In this document: positions 52,306 through 60,846 of the stretch, one piece after another
How positions within the stretch are numbered: position 1 is the first letter of the stretch
How the letters are laid out: each line of letters starts with the position of its first letter
DNA from: Virgibacillus necropolis
GTDB taxonomy: Bacteria; Bacillota; Bacilli; Bacillales; Amphibacillaceae
Assembly: GCF_002224365.1 (NCBI RefSeq)
Contig: NZ_CP022437.1
Location: 2,108,001 to 2,172,000 of the forward strand
DNA: 64,000 nucleotides
Direction of reading: 5' to 3'
Made by a program: the position numbers and the translations under genes
Notes under the pieces: model-generated
The model's input: the letters and a program-made list of their open reading frames with translations, nothing else
Database searches by the model: none
What the model was told of the DNA's origin: nothing

Positions 52306-53538
52306 ATGGGGAAATCGTTATCTGTAAATTTATCAAGATTAAAATCTACATTTGAAATGAGTAATAAAATTGGAGGAACCAAAAACGGAGGAATACATCG
52401 ATTAACTTTCACTGAAGAAGATAAACAAATGAGAGATATTTTCGTTCAATGGATGAAGGATTCGGGGCTAAAAGTGCGTGTTGATGATTTTGGAAACATT
52501 TACGGCAAAAGAGAAGGAAAAAATAAAAATGCTGATTCTGTAATGATTGGATCACACTTAGACTCTATGCCTATGGCTGGGCGTTATGATGGTATATTAG
52601 GAGTATTAGCATCTCTTGAAGTAGTGCGTACCTTAAATGACCATAATATTGAGACAGAGCGATCAATTGAAATTGTTAACTTTACAAATGAAGAAGGAGA
52701 AAGATTTAAGCCGAATATGCTCGGATCTGGAGGGATTACCGGAAAACATGACAAAGAATTTATATACAATGTTAAAGATTATGAAGGAATTACTTTCTTA
52801 GAAGGTCTAAAAGAAATTGATTATTTAGGTAGTAAAAATAATAGAGCATCACATGTTGCATATTTTATTGAATTGCATATTGAACAAGGGCCATTTTTAG
52901 AAGCTAATAAAAAAGTCATTGGTGTAGTTGATGGTGTAAAAGGATCGTCTAGATTTAAGCTATCAATAAAAGGGGTTTCTAGTCATGGAGCTTTTCCAAA
53001 CGACTTTAGAAACGATGCATTAATTGCTGCGTCTGAAATTGCTTTAGTAATTGATAACCAACCGGATATTTTTCAAGATAATTTGACTACATCGATTGGT
53101 GTTTTTGAAGTTTATCCTTCTGTACAAAGCCAAACTTCGGAAAACGTTGAAATGACATTTGATGTTCGCCATTTAAATGGAAATATTAAGAGAAAAGCAA
53201 TAAATAACATTAAACAATCTATTGAAGAAATAGCAAACAAAAAAGGTGTTGAAGTAAAATTAGAACAAACATGGGATGCTAATGGACAGAATTTCTCTAA
53301 AAAAGTTATTGAAATGGTTAAAGATGGTGCAGAATCCTACCAATATCCTTATCAATATATTACTAGCTCTCCTCTTCATGATGCATCTTATATTGCTGAT
53401 ATTGCTGAAACTGGTATGATTTTTGTTCCATGTGAAAAAGGATTAAGTCATCGTGAGGAAGAATACGTATCTTTTGAAGATATAGAAAAAGGCGTTAATG
53501 TATTATTGTACGCAACCCAAAAATTAGCTAATTTATAA
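52306..53538 (+). CDS. Zn-dependent amidohydrolase, second paralogue
   Basis: A 410-residue M20 carbamoylase-family protein, related to the one at 49485. GSHLDSMPMAGRYDGILGVL, NFTNEEGERFKPNMLGSGG, ELHIEQGPFL and SPLHDASYIA give the metal site, and its lid motif is SSHGAFPNDFRNDAL, keeping the His that the first paralogue lacks. So the two enzymes probably have different substrates or activity. AAGGAG lies 11 bp before the ATG at 52306. The gap before it (52065-52305) has no recognised element. Ends at a strong terminator. Confidence 0.87.
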   Translation: MGKSLSVNLSRLKSTFEMSNKIGGTKNGGIHRLTFTEEDKQMRDIFVQWMKDSGLKVRVDDFGNIYGKREGKNKNADSVMIGSHLDSMPMAGRYDGILGVLASLEVVRTLNDHNIETERSIEIVNFTNEEGERFKPNMLGSGGITGKHDKEFIYNVKDYEGITFLEGLKEIDYLGSKNNRASHVAYFIELHIEQGPFLEANKKVIGVVDGVKGSSRFKLSIKGVSSHGAFPNDFRNDALIAASEIALVIDNQPDIFQDNLTTSIGVFEVYPSVQSQTSENVEMTFDVRHLNGNIKRKAINNIKQSIEEIANKKGVEVKLEQTWDANGQNFSKKVIEMVKDGAESYQYPYQYITSSPLHDASYIADIAETGMIFVPCEKGLSHREEEYVSFEDIEKGVNVLLYATQKLANL

Positions 53539-53552
53539 TATAGTATTTATCA

Positions 53553-53628
53553 GAGTATTTCTCTAAACCTTTTGGATAGTCAACTAACTAGCAGTAAATA
53601 GGATTTAGGGAGATACTTCTTTTTTTAT
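53553..53628 (+). terminator. Terminator after the second amidohydrolase
   Basis: GTATTTCTCTAAACC pairs with GGATTTAGGGAGATAC (minor mismatches) around a long loop; TTCTTTTTTTATCTTT follows. Confidence 0.72.
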
Positions 53629-53635
53629 CTTTAAA

Positions 53636-53935
53636 GCCCGGGGTTGACCAGTTTTTGGAATTGCTTGGATACACTGTAAAGCAAATTGTGCCAAGGCAAA
53701 CGTTCATTATTTTTAGTACGGTAAAATGCATCCTTTTTCATTTTTCTTCATGGTGTCGAAGTTGCTTTGATAAAGAGCATTGACACTGTTGATGAGCATG
53801 AGCGGAAACAAAAGCAATAAGGACAAAATATCAGTGATCGAAAATCCGTGGGATTGAAACACATTTTCGATTTCTTTAACTTTTTTCCGTATGATAATAC
53901 GTCCTTTTTGGTAGTTTTGGATTAGTACCTTAATT
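53636..53935 (-). pseudogene. Transposase N-terminal remnant (IS4-like, uncertain)
   Basis: On the minus strand the text reads QNYQKGRIIIRKKVKEIENV, FQSHGFSITDILSLLLLFPL and MLINSVNALYQSNFDTMKK, and then, after a frameshift, DAFYRTKNNERLPWHNLLYS and VSKQFQKLVN. That is the N-terminal part of a DDE transposase common in Bacilli, IS4-like in my judgement. The catalytic part is missing. Confidence 0.62.
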
Positions 53936-54000
53936 ATCCCAAAAACTCAGTGTTCATGCGGATTTTTTATGCCCTTTTTCTATTTTGGAAGAGGGTTTTT

Positions 54001-54270
54001 TTATTGGCTTTTCAAGGTGCGAAACTTAAGTGATTCAATGTCTGATACTTCCCAATGGAATCGATCAAGAATCGTATAAGCATTTGGCAGTTCATCCTTT
54101 AAGCCTTTTCTTACAATTGTTGCAGCATGTTGCTCCTCTCCAAAGATACCTTTAGGTACTTTAGATCCCATTTGGCAAACATAAAATGAGGAGACCAGGC
54201 TGTAATCATAATTGGTTCTTTGTTATTAAAAGCTTCCTCTAAGGCTGATAACATTGCCCTATTGACGATG
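54001..54270 (-). pseudogene. Glycine-betaine binding protein (OpuAC-like), 3' fragment with frameshift
   Basis: Minus-strand text MLSALEEAFNNKEPIMITAW, SPHFMFAKWDLKYLK, then after a small deletion GIFGEEQHAATIVRKGLKDE, LPNAYTILDRFHWEVSDIES and a stop at 54001. This is the second lobe of an OpuAC protein with the betaine-binding TxWxPHxMFAK(W/Y) segment. The first lobe is not adjacent; a first-lobe fragment on the same strand lies at 45040, in an order that a simple insertion cannot explain. Confidence 0.78.
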
Positions 54271-54434
54271 TTTGTTGTTGCCTAGAAGGTTCTTCGGTAA
54301 GAAAACGCACAAAAGAGGCATTAATCCTAAAAGGTTAATGCTTTTAAAAAGATAAGCAAGTATTGAAAAAATTAATCTAATGTGATAGGATAAATTAAAT
54401 TTCAAAAAAGGAAATACTTTTAAATTAATATGAT

Positions 54435-54450
54435 TGAAGCGTTTGCTTCA
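54435..54450 (+). promoter_or_regulatory. Palindromic operator candidate before the RpiR-family gene
   Basis: TGAAGCGTTTGCTTCA, two perfect 6-bp arms, 28 bp before the start codon. It could be the autoregulatory site of the RpiR protein. It also overlaps weakly with the catabolite-repression (cre) pattern, but with at least two mismatches. Confidence 0.5.
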
Positions 54451-54478
54451 TAACTTCATATTAGTCGGGGGATTGTGA

Positions 54479-55321
54479 ATGGAGCGCATTTATCAGAAAC
54501 TTTACGAAAAACAGGCAACATTTTCAAAGAGTTTACAGAAGGTTTCTTCATGCCTTTTAAATGATCCGAAACTATTTATTATATATTCTGCGACAGACGC
54601 GGGCAAAGAAATGGGTGTTAGTGAGACGACAGTAATCCGTTTTTGTCAGCAGCTTGGTTACAAGGGATATAGCGATCTGCAGGAGGAAATTCGGAATAAT
54701 CTTCTGCAAAAAAGCAGTCTATCCGATTATCTTGAAGATAAATCAGTCGACACTACAAAGGATCAGCCTATTAAAAGTCTGATGGTAAATGATATGGATA
54801 ACATTGAAAAGACGATGAAACAATTATCGGAAGAATTGCTTGAGACAGCTGTTTCTAAAATAGCTATTGCTGATCGCGTGCTAATATCGGGCGTTCGCTC
54901 TTCACATGCTCTAGCAAGCTGGCTTGCCTTTTCATTGGATCTGATAGTAGGAAATACAAGACTTTATCAGCCGAATGTCGATGATATTTTACTACGAATA
55001 AGTGAACTGACTGAAAAAAGTGTATTTGTTGCTTTTTCGTTTCACCGGTATGCTATTGATACAATTAATATTGCGAAACTCGCCAAAGAACAAGGAGCTT
55101 TTGTTATCGCTATTACTGATTCACCGATTTCTCCAATCACAGTGTATTCAAGTTTGATTTTACCTGTACAATTAAACGTGAAATCAACACTTGATGTGGC
55201 GCCAGCTGTACTATCCCTTACAAACAGTATAGTATCGACTATATCATTGGGAAATTCGGACAAGTTTCAAAAACGGGCGGAACTTTTTGATTCGATCAAA
55301 GGACACGACTTTTTTGCTTAA
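54479..55321 (+). CDS. MurR/RpiR-family transcriptional regulator
   Basis: A 280-residue regulator. The N-terminal HTH_6 domain (about 1-77) contains YSATDAGKEMGVSETTVIRF and CQQLGYKGYSDLQEEI. The SIS sugar-phosphate-type domain (about 110-250) shows DRVLISGVRSSHALASWLAF and AFSFHRYAIDTINIAKLAKE. GGGGGATTG precedes the ATG. It lies just before the acyltransferase-racemase-permease cluster and probably controls it. A palindrome sits 28 bp upstream. Confidence 0.85.
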   Translation: MERIYQKLYEKQATFSKSLQKVSSCLLNDPKLFIIYSATDAGKEMGVSETTVIRFCQQLGYKGYSDLQEEIRNNLLQKSSLSDYLEDKSVDTTKDQPIKSLMVNDMDNIEKTMKQLSEELLETAVSKIAIADRVLISGVRSSHALASWLAFSLDLIVGNTRLYQPNVDDILLRISELTEKSVFVAFSFHRYAIDTINIAKLAKEQGAFVIAITDSPISPITVYSSLILPVQLNVKSTLDVAPAVLSLTNSIVSTISLGNSDKFQKRAELFDSIKGHDFFA

Positions 55322-55392
55322 TAGATTTTAAAGGGGGGTTTAAATATGGAATCTACTATTAAAAGGTTGACATGTAAAAAGGAGGAAATCTG

Positions 55393-56184
55393 ATGATGGA
55401 GAATCTAGTAATTCGTTCGCTGAAAACGATGAAAGAATTACGTCAAATGCAGGTAGTTGAAAAGGCTGTTTGGCACATGTCACCAACACCAGTACATCAG
55501 ACATATACAGCATTAAATAATGGGGGAATTATTTTAGGTGCATTTGATGGTGATAAATTGATTGGGTTCTTATACAGTTTTGCCGGTTTTGATGGACGAA
55601 ATACTTATTTATGTTCACATATGCTCGGGATTTTGCCGGAATATCGAACGGGTGGACTTGGTGTGAAGATGAAATGGAAACAAGCGGAACTGGCCAGGAA
55701 AATGGGATATGAAATGATTACTTGGACATTTGATCCACTTGAAAGTGTGAATGCCTATCTGAATTTGCACAAACTTGGTGCAAGGGGAGCTATTTATAAA
55801 GAAAATCACTATGGTTCGATGGACGATGAACTGAATCAGGGATTGGCAACAGACCGAATCCAAATTAAATGGGATATTGGTAAAAGAGAAACACACCATG
55901 GCATACCATTTAATGAAGCAAAAGTATTGCTTGATATTACTGCCGAGGGATATCCGGTGGTTACAGATATGTTCCATTCTATAATAGGTGAAGCAAATGA
56001 TACTTGGTTCATTGCTATACCTGCTAAATTTCAGGCTATAAAACAAAACGATTTTCAACTTGCTGAAAAATGGCGCTCAGAAACAAGGAAAGTATTTCAA
56101 ACACTTTTCAGTAAGGGGTATCAGGCAAGGGATGTTATTCGTGATCATACGAATCAATTAAGCTATTATGCTTTTACCAAATAA
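55393..56184 (+). CDS. GNAT acyltransferase, probable amino acid N-succinyltransferase
   Basis: A 263-residue GNAT-superfamily protein of the type found next to N-succinylamino acid racemase genes in Bacilli. The acyl-CoA binding region is SHMLGILPEYRTGGLGVKMK (R/Q-x-x-G-x-G/A variant, about residues 75-94), and YEMITWTFDPLESVNAYLNL follows. In the described pathway it succinylates D-amino acids so that the racemase can act. AAGGAGG precedes the double ATG at 55393. The racemase gene follows after 19 bp. A 15-codon leader-like frame at 55346-55393 is probably noise. Confidence 0.82.
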   Translation: MMENLVIRSLKTMKELRQMQVVEKAVWHMSPTPVHQTYTALNNGGIILGAFDGDKLIGFLYSFAGFDGRNTYLCSHMLGILPEYRTGGLGVKMKWKQAELARKMGYEMITWTFDPLESVNAYLNLHKLGARGAIYKENHYGSMDDELNQGLATDRIQIKWDIGKRETHHGIPFNEAKVLLDITAEGYPVVTDMFHSIIGEANDTWFIAIPAKFQAIKQNDFQLAEKWRSETRKVFQTLFSKGYQARDVIRDHTNQLSYYAFTK

Positions 56185-56203
56185 TAAATAGGAGGCTTTT
56201 AGT

Positions 56204-57319
56204 ATGACAATCCCAATGAAACAAATAAAATTGCGTAAGTTAAAAATGCGATTGAAGGATCCATTTACGACAAGCTTTGGTACGATGCAAGATAAGGAAT
56301 TCTATATAACGGAAGCGATTGATGCTGATGGAAATCGCGGATTTGGTGAATCAGTTGCATTTACAAGTCCGTGGTATAGCGAAGAAACAGTACAAACCAA
56401 CTTACATGTTATGGAAGATTTTTTAATTAAAATTTTACAAGAAAATGAAATTAATCATCCAAATGAGGTGTCAGAACTTTTCACGCCGATTAAACGGAAT
56501 AATATGGCGAAAGCGGCATTAGAAGGTGCTGTTTGGGATCTGTATGCGAAACGAAAAGGTATTCCTTTGGCAGAAGCGCTTGGTGGGGAAAAACAAGAAA
56601 TTGATGTTGGAATCAGTATCGGAATTCAGCCAACGGTAAATGACTTATTAACTACAGTTGAACACTATGTTCAAGCGGGTTATAAACGTATTAAAATTAA
56701 AATTAAGCCCGGCTGGGATGTTGATGTATTACGCGAAGTTCGTGCTCAGTTTCCCCATACACCCATCATGGCCGATGCTAATTCAGCGTACACATTAAAG
56801 GATATAAAGCATCTGCAAAAATTGGATGATCTGAACCTGACCATGATTGAACAGCCTTTGGCACACGATGATATTGTTGACCATGCTGAGCTTCAAGCAG
56901 TTATGAAAACACCAATATGTTTAGATGAAAGTATTCACTCACTTGAAGATACTCGAAAAGCGATTCAATTAGGAAGCTGTAAAATTATCAATATAAAAAT
57001 TGGGCGGGTTGGCGGACTTACCGAGGCAAAGCGTATTCATGATTACTGTCAGGAACACGGTATTGCAGTTTGGTGTGGTGGCATGCTTGAAGCAGGAGTC
57101 GGACGTGCGCACAATATTGCTTTAACAACACTAACTCAGTTTAATTTACCTGGTGACACTGCAGGCTCATCCCGCTACTGGGAAAAGGATATTATTAATC
57201 CTGAAGTAATAGTGGAAAATGGTGTGATTAAAGTTCCGAATAAATCGGGAATCGGCTATGACATCGATGAGGATGCATTAGAGGAATTTACTATCGAGAA
57301 AAAGGTATTTAATTTTTAA
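56204..57319 (+). CDS. N-succinylamino acid racemase / o-succinylbenzoate synthase (enolase superfamily)
   Basis: A 371-residue MLE-subgroup enolase-superfamily enzyme. Catalytic residues are visible: the KxK pair K164/K166 in [11 protein letters not shown], metal ligands D191 (MADANSAY), E216 (MIEQPL) and D241 (CLDESI), and K265 in NIKIGRVGG. This is the NSAR/OSBS pattern. Because no menaquinone genes are near, while a GNAT partner, an RpiR regulator and a permease are, racemisation of N-succinyl amino acids is the likelier role than menaquinone synthesis. TAGGAGG precedes the ATG. Confidence 0.88.
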   Translation: MTIPMKQIKLRKLKMRLKDPFTTSFGTMQDKEFYITEAIDADGNRGFGESVAFTSPWYSEETVQTNLHVMEDFLIKILQENEINHPNEVSELFTPIKRNNMAKAALEGAVWDLYAKRKGIPLAEALGGEKQEIDVGISIGIQPTVNDLLTTVEHYVQAGYKRIKIKIKPGWDVDVLREVRAQFPHTPIMADANSAYTLKDIKHLQKLDDLNLTMIEQPLAHDDIVDHAELQAVMKTPICLDESIHSLEDTRKAIQLGSCKIINIKIGRVGGLTEAKRIHDYCQEHGIAVWCGGMLEAGVGRAHNIALTTLTQFNLPGDTAGSSRYWEKDIINPEVIVENGVIKVPNKSGIGYDIDEDALEEFTIEKKVFNF

Positions 57320-57350
57320 AAGGGGGGAGGCAAAAAGCGCCTCCTGCTTT
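57320..57350 (+). terminator. Short GC-rich hairpin after the racemase gene
   Basis: GGGAGGC pairs with GCCTCC around AAAAAGC, followed only by TGCTTTGC. It may attenuate rather than end transcription, since the permease gene follows 83 bp after the racemase stop. Confidence 0.5.
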
Positions 57351-57401
57351 GCATGCCAAATAATCTAAAAATTTAGATTGATTAAAAACGGGGGAATACT
57401 T

Positions 57402-58487
57402 ATGAAGAAAAGTTTACAAATTGCTGGTGCTTACATCGGGCTTATTGTTGGAGCAGGTTTTGCATCCGGACAGGAAGTCCTCCAATTTTTCACCAGTTTT
57501 GGTTGGTATGGTATTCTCGGTGCAATTATAGCAACGTTTCTATTTGCCTTCCTTGGTATGCAAATAATGCAGTTAGGCTCCCACCTGCAAACGACGTCAC
57601 ATAAAGAAGTAGTGTATAAAATATGTGGTAAATATATCGGAACAGGGGTTGATATTTTAGTTACCTTTTTCTTGTTTGGTGTGGCGGTTGTTATGATCGC
57701 GGGTAGCGGCTCTATTTTTGAACAGCAATTTGGAATAGCACCTGTTATCGGGAACCTTATCCTTACTTTCCTTGTGATTGGTACACTGTGCTTAAATGTT
57801 AAAAATGTGATCTCAATAATTAGTATAATATCACCATTTCTTCTTATCCTAATATTTATCATTACAGGCTACTCCATTCTAACGAGTAGTACAAGCCTAA
57901 ATGAGCTTGATATGATTGCATCTACCCAGCCATCCGCCGCTCCCAATTGGCTTGTAGGCGGATTGTTATATGTTTCTTATAATATTGCAGCTGGTATTTC
58001 TATGTTAGCCGTTATAGGTGGAACCGAAAAAAATGAAAAAATTGCAAGTCGCGGTGGTCTTCTTGGAGGTATAGGGCTGGGTCTTCTGCTGCTTTTAATT
58101 AATTTAGGGTTATTTATGAATGCAGACCATATCATAGGTGCAGATATGCCAACATTAATGCTGGCCACTGAAATTTCTCCAATAGTTGGCATATTAATGT
58201 CTATAGCCCTACTTGGGATGGTTTTTAATACTGCAGTTGGCATGCTATATGCTTTTACGGCTCGCTTTGTTAAACCGGAAACACCAAGATTTAAATTCAG
58301 TGTTGTCGGAATCAGTCTTCTTGCTTTTGGAGCAAGTTTTGTTGGGTTCACTACCTTAGTAGGAACTGTTTATCCGATTACAGGTTATTTAGGCTCTGTC
58401 CTTATTATAGCGATTATTGTTTCTTGGATAACCGCTAGACGAAACAACAAATTAAAAAAGGATTTGTCTGAAAAAAAAGCATTTTGA
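57402..58487 (+). CDS. YkvI-family membrane transporter
   Basis: A 361-residue integral membrane protein with about ten hydrophobic segments. GAYIGLIVGAGFASGQEVLQ at the N-terminus is the YkvI signature and resembles the first helix of LeuT-fold amino acid permeases. So it probably moves an amino acid or its derivative. ATG at 57402 has GGGGGAA 7 bp upstream; the start at 57378 lacks one. With GNAT and racemase it completes a cluster for uptake or export and stereo-inversion of amino acids. Confidence 0.8.
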   Translation: MKKSLQIAGAYIGLIVGAGFASGQEVLQFFTSFGWYGILGAIIATFLFAFLGMQIMQLGSHLQTTSHKEVVYKICGKYIGTGVDILVTFFLFGVAVVMIAGSGSIFEQQFGIAPVIGNLILTFLVIGTLCLNVKNVISIISIISPFLLILIFIITGYSILTSSTSLNELDMIASTQPSAAPNWLVGGLLYVSYNIAAGISMLAVIGGTEKNEKIASRGGLLGGIGLGLLLLLINLGLFMNADHIIGADMPTLMLATEISPIVGILMSIALLGMVFNTAVGMLYAFTARFVKPETPRFKFSVVGISLLAFGASFVGFTTLVGTVYPITGYLGSVLIIAIIVSWITARRNNKLKKDLSEKKAF

Positions 58488-58565
58488 AGTGGTTTTTAAA
58501 AATCACCATAGCAACGTAAATGAACAAAATTGGTCCTAGTTAAACGTCACCTCTAAAATGGGTAA

Positions 58566-58664
58566 TATCTGGCTTCTGAATCGAAATTTACAACAGGCAC
58601 ATCTCAATTAATTGATGGAGGTTTTAACGTACAAGCTACAGGTTCTACAGCTAAAATAGATTAA
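58566..58664 (+). pseudogene. SDR C-terminal scrap
   Basis: Reads YLASESKFTTGTSQLIDGGF then NVQATGSTAKID and stops. The ASE.SKFTTG..L.DGGF text is the C-terminal end of a classical short-chain dehydrogenase. Nothing upstream matches. The rest of the gap between the YkvI gene and 58871 contains GCCCGTTTGTTGAATAA at about 58758, the right end of an island repeat. Confidence 0.7.
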
Positions 58665-58669
58665 TCAAA

Positions 58670-58708
58670 CGAAAAAAGCATTCTTTAGAAGAGTGCTTTT
58701 TTTATGTA
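58670..58708 (+). terminator. Terminator after SDR scrap
   Basis: AAAAAAGCATTCTT pairs with AGAGTGCTTTTTT around a small loop (one mismatch), T-run included. It probably served the lost dehydrogenase gene. Confidence 0.75.
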
Positions 58709-58871
58709 AGGGAAAAATTTCTAAAAAGGGATACCATATGGTGAATCTTACTCAATAGCCCGTTTGTTGAATAAAGAAATTTAGCAATTAAGAATTAATT
58801 ATTGACGGTTATGTGTGCTAAACTTGACTCTGACAATAACGTTAATAATTCTATCTAAGGGAGGAGTAATC

Positions 58872-59216
58872 ATGTATTTAGAAATTTATCTTTATCCAGT
58901 ACTGGAAGAAAACAAAGAACAATTTTTAAAAATTAATCGAGAAGCTGAACGTATTTACAAAGAGTATGGTGCGATCGAGAGCAAAACATTTACTGCTGCA
59001 TCTATTCAGCCGGAATATGGTTGTTCAGGAATGGTATCGGCAGTTGAACTACACGAAAGCGAGATACTTATGTTAGAAATTAACCGTTATCATAATAAGG
59101 ATCACCATAGTCAGGTTTTGGAGAAAGTTGATAATGATGAACAGATTGAAAAGTTATATAATCAAATGACAAAGGTGATCGATGTGAGTCGAACTGTCCG
59201 TGGTGAATTCAAATAG
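58872..59216 (+). CDS. DUF1428-type (YbaA-like) small protein
   Basis: A 114-residue protein, MYLEIYLYPVLEENKEQFLK ... EYGAIESKTFTAASI, which looks like the dimeric alpha/beta-barrel DUF1428 family (E. coli YbaA). The function is unknown. ATG at 58872 has GGGAGGAG 5-6 bp upstream; a longer frame from 58815 has no such site. Stands alone. Confidence 0.72.
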   Translation: MYLEIYLYPVLEENKEQFLKINREAERIYKEYGAIESKTFTAASIQPEYGCSGMVSAVELHESEILMLEINRYHNKDHHSQVLEKVDNDEQIEKLYNQMTKVIDVSRTVRGEFK

Positions 59217-59385
59217 CCATACATAGAAAATGAATTCTGCCATAATAGGACCATTATATGGAATATGGTTTAAAGGGTTTTAAGCAAGAACATCAGATTA
59301 TTATAAAAGTTAGCTTAAAGAAAAATAATGAGGTTAAAGGAATGGTCAGAAGGAGGCTATTTTAATAACAGGAGATGTATAAACG

Positions 59386-60126
59386 ATGAAGCAAAATAAA
59401 TATGATGATCCAAATTTCTTTTCTGCATATGAACAAATGCCACGTTCGGTTAAAGGGCTTGAAGCTGCTGGAGAATGGCATATATTAAAAGAACTAATAC
59501 CAGTTCTAAAAGATAAGAATGTACTTGATTTAGGTTGCGGTTTCGGTTGGCATTGCCGATATGCGCGTGAGCAGGAAGCAAGTTCTGTAATAGGTGTAGA
59601 TATATCTAAAAAAATGATTCAAAGAGCTCGTGAGATGACAAACGATCCTCTCATTTCGTATAAAAAAAAGTCACTTGAAGACATCGATTTTTCAAACTTT
59701 CAATTTGATGTTGTAATCAGTTCGTTAGCTTTTCACTATATTGATTCGTTTAAATTAATCTGTGAAAAAGTTTATCATTGGTTAAAGCCTGAGGGGAGCT
59801 TTGTTTTCTCAATTGAACATCCAATTTTCACTTCTCGGAATGAACAAGATTGGTATTATGATGAACAAGGGAATCGTCTTCATTGGCCAGTAGATAACTA
59901 TCAAATAGAGAGTGTACGTGAAACAATATTTTTAGATGAAAACGTTATAAAATATCATCGTACGATTTCAACATATATAAATGATTTAATTGATTCTGGT
60001 TTTATTATAAGAGCGGTTAAGGAATCAATTCCTTCTGATGAAATGTTAAAAAGTATTCCCGAAACGAAAGATGAAACCCGAAGACCTATGTTTTTAATGA
60101 TCTCGGCAGAAAAGGAAAATAGGTGA
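59386..60126 (+). CDS. Class I SAM-dependent methyltransferase
   Basis: A 246-residue Methyltransf_11/25-type enzyme. SAM motif I is NVLDLGCGFGWHCRYAREQ (about residues 45-63), the acidic ribose-binding end is VIGVDISKKMIQRA, and motif IV region reads FDVVISSLAFHYIDS. Substrate unknown; such small-molecule methyltransferases are common in accessory DNA. ATG at 59386, with AGGAGATG upstream. 53 bp after its stop an island-repeat left half begins. Confidence 0.88.
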   Translation: MKQNKYDDPNFFSAYEQMPRSVKGLEAAGEWHILKELIPVLKDKNVLDLGCGFGWHCRYAREQEASSVIGVDISKKMIQRAREMTNDPLISYKKKSLEDIDFSNFQFDVVISSLAFHYIDSFKLICEKVYHWLKPEGSFVFSIEHPIFTSRNEQDWYYDEQGNRLHWPVDNYQIESVRETIFLDENVIKYHRTISTYINDLIDSGFIIRAVKESIPSDEMLKSIPETKDETRRPMFLMISAEKENR

Positions 60127-60178
60127 TATAGAATTTTTTGCAATAACTGTTGTTAAGAAGAATCGCCTATAGTAATCA

Positions 60179-60212
60179 TTCAACAATCGGGTGCAATTCT
60201 GGAACAATCAAT
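60179..60212 (+). repeat. Island repeat, left-half copy outside the main island
   Basis: TTCAACAATCGGGTGCAATTCTGGAACAATCAA matches the left half of 24048 and 32709, same orientation. The right half is not recognisable. Confidence 0.6.
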
Positions 60213-60288
60213 TGATAAAGAAATATATATAGCGGGTATTAGTGATAGGTCAGCTAATGATAGTATAGTTAAAAGGATGTGAATTTAT

Positions 60289-60753
60289 ATGATTGAAAGA
60301 CAGTTAATAGATGAAAATGATGATCGCTCGTATTTTGTGTATCTAACCAATCGAAATGAGCGATTGAGAATGTTCCAGAAAGAAGTTAATCAGATTTTTG
60401 ATGAAATGAATAACATTCAAATGGGATACACAGATTTATGGATCTATGAGCGAGTTGCGATATATAAAGATGAAAAATGGATTACTTTTTCCAATAACGA
60501 TGATGCAGCAAACAAAGGATATGATTTTGGACGCGTTAAAGAAGAGAAATACCGTACGTTTTTTTTCTTTGAAAGTATACGTCCTTCAACTAATGAACTT
60601 TATATGCCGGATGAAGAAACTATGATACATGATTCAAATAAAAAAGCATTAGAACATATGGAAAGCAGGATGAATTATTTTAAATCACATTATCCGAACC
60701 GAGGAGTGTACGGTATGTGTGCCAAACATCTTTACGATTTTATGTGGCATTAA
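60289..60753 (+). CDS. Unknown protein, paralogue 1 of an adjacent pair
   Basis: A 154-residue soluble protein, acidic and aromatic-rich. It shares with its neighbour YFVYLTNR, RKEVNQI, MGYTDLWI.ER.AIY and the C-terminal CAKHLYDFMWH. I do not recognise the family. Similar tandem paralogues in Bacillus accessory DNA are sometimes immunity proteins, but no toxin is visible here. AAGGATGTG precedes the ATG. Confidence 0.68.
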   Translation: MIERQLIDENDDRSYFVYLTNRNERLRMFQKEVNQIFDEMNNIQMGYTDLWIYERVAIYKDEKWITFSNNDDAANKGYDFGRVKEEKYRTFFFFESIRPSTNELYMPDEETMIHDSNKKALEHMESRMNYFKSHYPNRGVYGMCAKHLYDFMWH

Positions 60754-60846
60754 TTATAAAGATAAGAGCAACACAACAATACTTAAGTTACGTCATAAAT
60801 AATGGTAAGCGTAATAGAATGAAATATAACATAAGGGAGAATTGTT

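Noticed and set aside
54435-54450. Catabolite-repression (cre) site
   Set aside because: The palindrome differs from the cre consensus at two or more fixed positions; listed as an RpiR operator candidate.
55346-55393. Leader peptide before the GNAT gene
   Set aside because: Fifteen codons with a weak case; more likely a by-product of a ribosome-binding-rich spacer.
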